Below, piece after piece: positions 57,635-64,000 of a stretch of 64,000 bases of DNA. Under the pieces are notes generated by a model. The model had not been told where the DNA came from, made no database searches, and was given only the letters and a program-made list of their open reading frames with translations. The stretch covers positions 3,658,001-3,722,000 of the forward strand of contig NZ_CP053085.1 of assembly GCF_013004105.1 (NCBI RefSeq), written 5' to 3'. Numbering within the stretch: position 1 is the first letter of the stretch; each line of letters opens with the position of its first letter. This stretch comes from Gemmatimonas groenlandica (GTDB lineage Bacteria; Gemmatimonadota; Gemmatimonadetes; Gemmatimonadales; Gemmatimonadaceae). The translations under genes were made by a program, and so were the position numbers.

Positions 57635-58207
57635 ATGGACTGCAAGAGCTTCCGCAAGCAGCACCTGGCCTATCTGGATGACACCCTGCCGGGCGATGAG
57701 ATGGCCGCCGCGCAGCGTCATGTGATGGTGTGCGACGGCTGTGCGGCGCACGACACACTGGTGCGTCGGTCGCTGATGGTGGCGCGCAGCATGCCCACCC
57801 TCGAGCCGAGCGCCGATTTTCAAGCCCGCCTTCGGGCGCGTCTGGCCGAATGTCGCGAGGAGTGCCGCGACGAGCGAACCGCGCTGGAGGCCCGCGCGGC
57901 CCTGCTCGAGCTGCCCCGATCGGCCGCGTCGCGGAACACGCGGGTGGTGATGGCGGTGGCGGCCAGTGCGATGCTCGGCGCGTTCGTGTGGCAGGGGATG
58001 AGCGCCACGGTGCCCGAGCTTTCGATGCAGCCCGTGATTGCCTCGCAGCCGGCGATGCCGACCCCGGTTTCGTATATCACGCCCGAGTTGATGCAGGCGA
58101 TGGCGACCGGCAACCCGGTCTGGCCGGCGGCGATGATCATCGAAGACGCCCCGACGCATTTCGTGAGCAACGACTTCACGTTGGCGACCTTCTCCGAATT
58201 GCGCTGA
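57635..58207 (+). CDS. Zinc-finger (ZAS) anti-sigma factor
   Basis: A 190-residue protein from ATG 57635. The N-terminal zinc anti-sigma motif is HVMVCDGC (His29, Cys33, Cys36) with an upstream Cys3 in MDCKSF. A single hydrophobic stretch near 109-125 (VVMAVAASAMLGAFVWQ) anchors it, leaving a short extracytoplasmic Pro/Met-rich tail. It follows the ECF sigma gene by 183 bases and is the presumed regulator of that sigma factor. Confidence 0.85.
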   Translation: MDCKSFRKQHLAYLDDTLPGDEMAAAQRHVMVCDGCAAHDTLVRRSLMVARSMPTLEPSADFQARLRARLAECREECRDERTALEARAALLELPRSAASRNTRVVMAVAASAMLGAFVWQGMSATVPELSMQPVIASQPAMPTPVSYITPELMQAMATGNPVWPAAMIIEDAPTHFVSNDFTLATFSELR

Positions 58208-58238
58208 AGTTCGACCGGCGGTCCCTTATCTTGATGGG

Positions 58239-59333
58239 ATGGCCAAGGAATCGTCGCCCCTCCGCGTCGTGCAAGCTGCGATTCAGTCGCGGAGCTTCGC
58301 GCCTGTGTACTACTTGCACGGCGACGACGATTACCTGAAGGATGCCGCCGTGCGCGACCTGCTCGACGCGTCGATCGACCCGAGCACACGCGACTTCAAC
58401 TGCGAAATCCGTCGCGCCAGCGAGCTCGATGCCGAAGCGGTGAGCAGCCTGCTTTCGACGCCGCCGATGCTCGCCGAGAAACGCGCCGTGGTCTTCCGCG
58501 ATGTGACGGCGCTCAAGAAAGCCGCGCGACAGCAGCTCGACAAATATCTGAAGCGACCCGCCGGCGACACGTTGCTGTTGCTGGTGAGTCCGGCCGGTAC
58601 GAAGGCCGATACGGCGCTCGCGGCGGCGTCGGAGTCGCTCGAGTTTGCGCCGCTCACGCCAGAGCGCGTGCGCCGGTGGATCACGCACCATGCGACCACC
58701 GCGCTGGCGGTCCACATTGCCGACGATGCCGCACAGCTGCTGCAGCAGGCGGTGGGCAACGATCTCCATCAACTCGCGTCGGAGCTCGACAAGTGCGCCA
58801 GTTACGCACTCGGGGCGCGAGAGCTACCGACGGGTGACGCCGACGTTCGTGCGACCATCGATATCGACATCGTCTCGGCCGTGGTCGGCATCCGTCGCGG
58901 CGAAACGGTGACGGATCTGCTCGACGCCGTCGCCCGACAGGATGCCGCGGCCGCGGTGACGCTGGTGGCGCACGTGCTGGGGCAGCCGAAAGTCACAGCG
59001 GTGCAAGTCGTGATGATGCTGAGCACGCAGGCGTTCGCACTGGCTTATGGTCGGGCGCGACGCGATGCGGGCATTCCGACCAACCGGTTGCCGCAGGAGT
59101 TCTTCGCGTTCCTCAAGGAGACCGGCGGATATCCTGGTCGGCCATGGGGGGAAGCGGCATCGGCCTGGACGAAGGTGACGGAGCAATGGAGTGCGGTATC
59201 GTGCGAGAAGGCGCTCGAGCTGTTGCTGGAAGCCGATATGGCGCTCAAGGACACGACGGTCTCGAACGCGGAGCAGATCCTGATGTCACTCGTGCTGAGT
59301 CTCTGTGCCATGCGTCGCCGGAAGGCCGCATGA
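58239..59333 (+). CDS. holA: DNA polymerase III subunit delta
   Basis: A 364-residue clamp-loader subunit. It begins with RVVQAAIQSRSFAPVYYLHG and DDDYLKDAAVRDLLDAS, then AVVFRDVTALKKAARQQLDKYL, LELVSPAG, a helical lid domain (DLHQLASELDKCASYALG) and a C-terminal collar helix region ending ILMSLVLSLCAMRRRKA. It opens the beta clamp for loading. Its stop overlaps the start of the SPOR gene (ATGA). Confidence 0.9.
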   Translation: MAKESSPLRVVQAAIQSRSFAPVYYLHGDDDYLKDAAVRDLLDASIDPSTRDFNCEIRRASELDAEAVSSLLSTPPMLAEKRAVVFRDVTALKKAARQQLDKYLKRPAGDTLLLLVSPAGTKADTALAAASESLEFAPLTPERVRRWITHHATTALAVHIADDAAQLLQQAVGNDLHQLASELDKCASYALGARELPTGDADVRATIDIDIVSAVVGIRRGETVTDLLDAVARQDAAAAVTLVAHVLGQPKVTAVQVVMMLSTQAFALAYGRARRDAGIPTNRLPQEFFAFLKETGGYPGRPWGEAASAWTKVTEQWSAVSCEKALELLLEADMALKDTTVSNAEQILMSLVLSLCAMRRRKAA

Positions 59334-60250
59334 TGCGCGGTATGATGCGCCGCACCCTGATGTTGGCGGCGGTCGGTTGCGCTGCGCTGCTGTCGATCGC
59401 GCCGACGGCGTCGGCGCAGGTCACGCCGGCGGTCGAGCGCACGACGGCGCGGGCCCGCGCGATGCTTGATGGTGGCGAGGGCACCGCGGCGCGCACGCTG
59501 CTGGATTCGCTGGTGGGTGCGGTGCCGGTGGGGACGCTCGATCTGGCCGAAGCGCTCTACTGGCGCGCGGTGCTCGCTGAGCGAGTCGGCGAAGCGGAGC
59601 GCGACTGGAAACGCCTGGTGATCGACGTGCCGCTGTCACCGCGCGCTCCCGATGCGTTGGTGCGGCTGGGCGAACTCGACATGCTGCGCGGCCATCCGGC
59701 CGATGCGCGCGTGTATTTCACGCGCCTGCTGCGCGATTTCCCCAGCGGCGCGTATCGCGCGAAGGGACTGCTGTGGCTGACGCGCAGCTACTTCGAGGAG
59801 CGCAACATGGCCGACGGCTGCGGCGCGCTCGATTCGCTGCGCGGCGAACAGATCCCCGATGGTGAACTGCGATTGCAGTCGGACGAACTGCAGCGCCGGT
59901 GCATCGGCGGCCGGCTGAACATCCCAGCATCGTCGGCACCGGCCGCATCGAAATCGGCCGAGAAGGCGGTGCAAAAGCCGACGGAAAGGCCACCCGAAGC
60001 GCCGGCTGAGAAGCCGGCCGCCGGCGCCGGTCGCTACTCCGTGCAGTTGGCGGCCTACGATACGCGCGCCGAAGCGAGCGACGCCGTGAAGCGATTCGCG
60101 AAGCGGGATATCGACGCGCGTATCGACGGCGAGCAGAAGCCGTTCCGCGTACGCACGGGGTATTACGTCATGCGCGCCGACGCGATCAATGCGCTGAACA
60201 AGCTGAAGAAGCTCGGGTTTGACGGCTTCGTCGCGGAGCGCGCGCCGTGA
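59330..60250 (+). CDS. SPOR-domain protein with TPR-like helical region, exported
   Basis: A 306-residue protein. The signal peptide (RRTLMLAAVGCAALLSIAPTASA) is clear. Residues 35-205 are TPR-like (AEALYWRAVLAERVGEAERD, PDALVRLGELDMLRGHPADA, YRAKGLLWLTRSYFEERN). An Ala/Lys/Glu/Pro linker precedes the C-terminal SPOR domain (YSVQLAAYDTRAEASDAVKR, RVRTGYYVMRADAINALNKL, GFDGFVAE), which binds denuded peptidoglycan. I start it at ATG 59330, which overlaps the holA stop. Its stop overlaps the mutS start (GTGA). Confidence 0.88.
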   Translation: MMRGMMRRTLMLAAVGCAALLSIAPTASAQVTPAVERTTARARAMLDGGEGTAARTLLDSLVGAVPVGTLDLAEALYWRAVLAERVGEAERDWKRLVIDVPLSPRAPDALVRLGELDMLRGHPADARVYFTRLLRDFPSGAYRAKGLLWLTRSYFEERNMADGCGALDSLRGEQIPDGELRLQSDELQRRCIGGRLNIPASSAPAASKSAEKAVQKPTERPPEAPAEKPAAGAGRYSVQLAAYDTRAEASDAVKRFAKRDIDARIDGEQKPFRVRTGYYVMRADAINALNKLKKLGFDGFVAERAP

Positions 60251-62991
60251 GTGGTGCGGCCACGCCGTTGATGCAACAGTATCGGGAGATCAAGTCGCGC
60301 CATCAGGATGCGATTCTGTTTTTCCGCATGGGCGACTTCTATGAGATGTTCTACGACGACGCCGAGACGGCGTCGCGGGCGATCGGTCTCACGCTGACGT
60401 CGCGCAACAACGGTGGCGCTGCGGAGGTGCCGCTGGCAGGCATCCCGGTGAAGGCCGCCGCCGAGTATCTGCGTCGCTTGGTGGGACAGGGCTTCCGCGT
60501 CGCGATCTGTGAGCAGGTGGAAGATCCGAAGCTCGCAAAGGGCCTCGTGAAGCGCGAAGTGGTGGAGACGATCACGCCGGGTGCCGTATTCGCCGACGAT
60601 CTGTTGGACGGCGCGCGAGCGAACTACGTGTGTGCGATCGCCACCGGTCGCGACACATCGCGTGATGGGTTGCGTGAACAGATCGGTATCGCGGCGGCGG
60701 ATCTGTCCACCGGCGAATGGCGGCTGTTTCTGGTGACGCCGATGGATGCACCGGCGGTGCTGGCGCGGTTGGCGCCACGCGAACTGCTGGTCGTGCGCGG
60801 TGCGTCGCACCCTGAACTTGCAGCGGCGATGCAGGCAGTAGACAACGTCCTCGTCACCGAGCGTGAGGGGTGGGAGTTCGACGCGCAGCTGGCCGGCGAC
60901 GAACTCGCGCGGCAGTTCGACGTGCGCTCGCTGGAAGGCTTCGGTTTGGGCAGCGATGACGCCGGTGCGATCGGCGCGGCTGGTGCCTTGTTGCGCTATC
61001 TGCGCGAACTGCAGCCGGGTGGATTACCGCACCTCGCACGACCGGTGGTGGAGCGTCCGGGTGGTGTGATGCCGCTCGACGAGATGACACGTCGCAATCT
61101 CGAGCTCGTGGAATCGCTGCGTGGTGGCGAGTTGGCGGGGACGCTGTTGTCGGTACTCGATCGCACGACCACGCCGATGGGGCAGCGGATGTTGCGCCAA
61201 TGGTTGCTGGCGCCGTTACTGGAGCGTGGCGCCATCGAGTTGCGTCTCGACGCCGTGACGGTGATGGTGCGCGATCCGGTGGGCCGTGCGAGTGTACGCG
61301 ACGCGCTCGACGGTGTGCGTGATGTGGAGCGACTGGCGAGCAAGGCCGCCGCGGGCCGCGCGACACCGCGTGAGTTGCGCGCGCTCGGTGATTCGCTGGC
61401 CCGGCTGCCGCAGGTGGCGAATGCGGTGCGTGCCGTGCTGTCGCATGCGACGCAGGGCAATTCGAGCGGCGGTCTGCTCACGGCGATGCTCGACGATTGG
61501 GATGATGGTCGCGATTGCGCCGAGCGGCTCACGACGATGCTGGTGGAACGGCCGCCGTTGATGATCGGCGAAGAGGACACCATCGCGCCGGGCCGGGATG
61601 CCGATCTCGACGAGCTACGCGCGTTGCGCGACGGCGGCAAGGATGCGATCGCGACGATCCAGTCTCAGGAGCGCGCGCGCACCGGCATCCACTCGCTCAA
61701 GGTGGGCTACAACCGCGTGTTCGGGTATTTCCTCGAGATCTCGAACGCGAACAAGCATCTCGTGCCCGACGACTATCAGCGTCGACAGACGCTGACCGGA
61801 GCCGAACGGTACGTAACGCCGGCACTCAAGGAGTACGAAGAGAAAGTGTTGAGCGCTGCCGACCGCATCGAGACGCGCGAGCGCGAACTCTTCGAGGCGC
61901 TGCGTCGTGACGCCGGGGCGGCGATTCGGCGGTGGCAGCAGGTGGCGCGACGCGTGGCCACCATCGATGTGCTCACCGCCTTCGCCGAAGTGGCGGAGCG
62001 CGAGCAGTACGCGCGCCCCGAGCTGAACGACGGCTTCGACATGGAGATCGTGGCCGGACGTCATCCAGTGGTCGAGCGCATGATGGCGCGGGAAAAGTTC
62101 ATCCCGAACGACTTGGTGCTCAGCGAAGACGGCCAAATGATCGTGCTCACTGGTCCGAACATGGCGGGTAAGAGCACGATCCTACGGCAGGTCGGCCTGA
62201 TTCAGCTCATGGCGCAAGTCGGCGCGTATGTGCCGGCCCGTCGCGCGAAGCTGCCGATCGTGGATCGCCTGTTCACGCGCGTCGGCGCGAGCGACAATCT
62301 GGTCCGTGGTCAGTCGACGTTCATGGTGGAGATGAGCGAGACGAGCGCGATTCTCCACACCGCGACCAAGCGCTCCCTGGTGCTGCTCGATGAGATCGGC
62401 CGTGGTACCAGCACGTACGACGGTGTCTCGATTGCGTGGAGCGTCAGTGAGCATTTGCACGATGCCATCGGGTGCAAGACGGTATTCGCCACGCACTACC
62501 ACGAGCTGACGCAGCTGGCGAGCGAGCTCGGTGGCGTGCGCAACTTCACCGTGTCCGTGCGTGAAGTCGGTGATCAGGTGCTCTTTCTGCACCGGCTCAT
62601 TCCCGGCGGGGCCGATCGGTCGTACGGTATCGAGGTGGGACGTCTGGCGGGATTGCCGGCGGCAGTGATCGCGCGCGCCAAGGAAGTGCTGGCCCTGCTC
62701 GAGGGCGAAGGCGAACAGATGGCCGCGCGTCTGACGGCCGATGGATTGGCCGTGCCGAAGAGTGTGTCGCGGAAGGGTCCGCGGATGAAGCAGCCCGGCG
62801 GGCCCACGCCGCAGCTGGGGTTCTTCGGCGACGCTGCGCCATCGGCAATGCCATCGGCAATGCCATCGGCGGTGCCCGATCCGGCATTGACCCGCCTGGC
62901 CGATGCGGTGGGGGCACTCGAGCCCGATCAGATGACGCCGCTGCAGGCGCTCACCGCGTTGGCCTCGCTCAAGCAGTCGCTCAGTGACTGA
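60247..62991 (+). CDS. mutS: DNA mismatch repair protein MutS
   Basis: A 914-residue MutS starting at GTG 60247. The mismatch-binding Phe-x-Glu is Phe31/Glu33 in MGDFYEMF. The clamp/lever region includes LKVGYNRVFGYFLEISNANK. The ATPase has Walker A TGPNMAGKST near 636, then STFMVEMSETSAIL, LDEIGRGTSTYDG and FATHYHELT. A linker near the C-terminus carries three 12-base repeats encoding PSAM-type units. It is coupled at both ends, with a SPOR gene upstream and mug downstream. Confidence 0.97.
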   Translation: MSGAATPLMQQYREIKSRHQDAILFFRMGDFYEMFYDDAETASRAIGLTLTSRNNGGAAEVPLAGIPVKAAAEYLRRLVGQGFRVAICEQVEDPKLAKGLVKREVVETITPGAVFADDLLDGARANYVCAIATGRDTSRDGLREQIGIAAADLSTGEWRLFLVTPMDAPAVLARLAPRELLVVRGASHPELAAAMQAVDNVLVTEREGWEFDAQLAGDELARQFDVRSLEGFGLGSDDAGAIGAAGALLRYLRELQPGGLPHLARPVVERPGGVMPLDEMTRRNLELVESLRGGELAGTLLSVLDRTTTPMGQRMLRQWLLAPLLERGAIELRLDAVTVMVRDPVGRASVRDALDGVRDVERLASKAAAGRATPRELRALGDSLARLPQVANAVRAVLSHATQGNSSGGLLTAMLDDWDDGRDCAERLTTMLVERPPLMIGEEDTIAPGRDADLDELRALRDGGKDAIATIQSQERARTGIHSLKVGYNRVFGYFLEISNANKHLVPDDYQRRQTLTGAERYVTPALKEYEEKVLSAADRIETRERELFEALRRDAGAAIRRWQQVARRVATIDVLTAFAEVAEREQYARPELNDGFDMEIVAGRHPVVERMMAREKFIPNDLVLSEDGQMIVLTGPNMAGKSTILRQVGLIQLMAQVGAYVPARRAKLPIVDRLFTRVGASDNLVRGQSTFMVEMSETSAILHTATKRSLVLLDEIGRGTSTYDGVSIAWSVSEHLHDAIGCKTVFATHYHELTQLASELGGVRNFTVSVREVGDQVLFLHRLIPGGADRSYGIEVGRLAGLPAAVIARAKEVLALLEGEGEQMAARLTADGLAVPKSVSRKGPRMKQPGGPTPQLGFFGDAAPSAMPSAMPSAVPDPALTRLADAVGALEPDQMTPLQALTALASLKQSLSD
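62839..62874 (+). repeat. 12-base tandem repeat in the mutS linker
   Basis: CCATCGGCAATG occurs twice (62839-62850, 62851-62862), followed by CCATCGGCGGTG (62863-62874). It encodes PSAM, PSAM, PSAV in the linker between the ATPase domain and the C-terminal helix. Copy changes would keep the frame. Confidence 0.7.
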
Positions 62992-63547
62992 CGCGCGGCC
63001 ACCGAAGAAGCCGACCAAGGCGGAGCTGGCTGCCGCGGTCGACCTGATCGTGCCCGATTTGGTCGCGCCCGGGCTGCGTGTGCTGTTCTGCGGCATCAAC
63101 CCCGGACTGTATACGGCGGCGATCGGGCATCACTTCGGCCGTCCCGGTAATCGATTCTGGCCAGCGCTGCACGGAGCCGGTTTCACGCCGCGTCTGTTCG
63201 CGCCGTGGGAGGAGCGGGAACTGCTGCCGCTTGGCATCGGCATCACCAACATGGTGGAGCGCACCACCGCCACCGCGGCGGAGCTTAGTCCCGACGAGTA
63301 CGTAGCGGGCGGCCAGCGGCTGCGTAGGTTGGTGGAAGCACAGCCGCCGCGCGTGGTGGCGTTTCTCGGAATCGGTGCCTACCGGACGGCATTCGGACGT
63401 CCCAAAGCCACGCTGGGCTTGCAGGACGAACGGCTCGCCGGCTCGGCGTTGTGGGTCTTACCGAGTCCGAGCGGTTTGAACGCCAATCACCAGCTGGCGG
63501 ATCTTGTGTCGTTGCTGCGGGCGCTGCGCGAGTGGGTGGATGGATAG
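62984..63547 (+). CDS. mug: G/U mismatch-specific DNA glycosylase (Mug/TDG family)
   Basis: A 187-residue glycosylase starting at GTG 62984, 8 bases inside mutS. Motif 1 is LFCGINPGLYTAAIGHHFGR with GINPG near residue 38, where the Asn activates water. Motif 2 is SPSGLNANHQ, where the intercalating loop lies. Mug removes uracil and ethenocytosine opposite G. The overlap with mutS suggests a joint mismatch-repair operon. Confidence 0.93.
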   Translation: MTDARPPKKPTKAELAAAVDLIVPDLVAPGLRVLFCGINPGLYTAAIGHHFGRPGNRFWPALHGAGFTPRLFAPWEERELLPLGIGITNMVERTTATAAELSPDEYVAGGQRLRRLVEAQPPRVVAFLGIGAYRTAFGRPKATLGLQDERLAGSALWVLPSPSGLNANHQLADLVSLLRALREWVDG

Positions 63548-63600
63548 CGCGTGCTGGTGGGTTTGGCGCTGGGGATCCTTACGGATTACGCGATTCCTGC

Positions 63601-63780
63601 TTGAACGGATAGGAACCGATACCAACCGATACCAACGGATCTGCTCCGCGTGTTGGGCCGGCACCTCGGTGTGAGCAGGTCTGCAAGTTTTTCGAATGTG
63701 TTTGATCCGTTCCTACCCGTTGCTATCAGTTCGAATCCGTTCAAGCTGGAGTCGCGTGTTTCCGTTGGTCTCCGTTTTTT
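63601..63780. repeat. Third, diverged copy of the GATACGAACC palindromic element
   Basis: Left arm TTGAACGGATAGGAACCGAT with ACCAACCGATACCAACG; right arm GATCCGTTCCTACCCGTTGC and GAATCCGTTCAAGC. The interior keeps GGATCTGCTCCGCG, recognisable from the copies at 16231-16695. A TTTTTTT run follows at about 63776. It lies downstream of mug. The run and the palindrome together could terminate the mut operon. Confidence 0.65.
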
Positions 63781-63802
63781 TCACCCTGCTGCAATCCGAT
63801 CG

Positions 63803-64000
63803 ATGGCTATTCTCTCCAGCATGCGACGTTCGCGGACGGCGTCGGTCGTCATTCTGTTCGGCACGATCGCGTTCGTGTCCACGGCAGGCGCCTTCGGCGC
63901 GTGCGGCGGGGATCGCGGCGCGGCCAGTGCGGCCAATGGCGACACTACCGGCACCGTAGCGTCACGCACGCCGACCTACAGCTTCGAGGTGGTGCAGAGT
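63803..64000 (+). CDS. Predicted lipoprotein, N-terminal part
   Basis: The first 66 codons of a gene cut by the window edge. A hydrophobic signal (SVVILFGTIAFVSTAGAFGA) is followed by Cys-Gly-Gly-Asp, a lipobox-like end, then a Gly/Ala/Thr-rich linker and the start of a strand (TYSFEVVQ). ATG 63803 and ATG 63821 are both possible starts. No family can be named from this part. Confidence 0.6.
   Translation, partial: MAILSSMRRSRTASVVILFGTIAFVSTAGAFGACGGDRGAASAANGDTTGTVASRTPTYSFEVVQS

Overview
The window is high-GC bacterial chromosome that I place in the Gemmatimonadota (Gemmatimonas-like). The placement is inference, from GC content, gene complement and layout; no 16S gene is present. There is no transposase, integrase, phage gene or CRISPR array. 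Coding strands diverge around 29-31 kb: most genes to the left run leftward and most to the right run rightward. Together with dnaN, dnaA, rpmH, rnpA, yidD, yidC and mnmE this marks the replication-origin neighbourhood.

Left arm (1-29 kb): a truncated M19 dipeptidase; a TldD/TldE pair in which TldD carries a Tat signal; a SWIM/SNF2 helicase; Tex; a DJ-1/monooxygenase/F420-reductase-like operon divergent from an HxlR regulator; a UMF1-type transporter and a PlsC-like acyltransferase; a 0.5 kb block of palindromic repeats; a type IV-type pilin; polA and a GWxTD lipoprotein; a Ser/Thr kinase overlapping pyrE; an orphan chemoreceptor; an AraC regulator; rnpB (RNase P RNA).

Origin and right arm (28-64 kb): dnaN and dnaA on the minus strand, then rpmH-rnpA-yidD-yidC-mnmE on the plus strand. 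Next come a Zn-protease-like protein, a DUF2225-like protein, upp, a DUF2156 (MprF-like) protein, a LOG protein, and a large hybrid histidine kinase/response regulator pair. A probable structured RNA with promoter and intrinsic terminator precedes an NtrC-type activator. After it lie an ArsR regulator, a beta-CASP nuclease, YdcF, two leishmanolysin-like lipoproteins, an M16 protease pair, a SET-domain methyltransferase with Lys/Ala-rich tails, a Nudix hydrolase, an ECF sigma/anti-sigma pair, holA, a SPOR protein, mutS and mug, and the start of a lipoprotein at the right edge.

Many neighbouring genes overlap by 1-8 bases (TGATG, ATGA, GTGA), which implies translational coupling. Two conserved genes, pyrE and rnpA, have no ATG, GTG or TTG upstream of their conserved N-terminus. 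Several intergenic gaps hold long inverted repeats of at least three families. The structured RNA at 43.9-44.1 kb is the best candidate for something undescribed.
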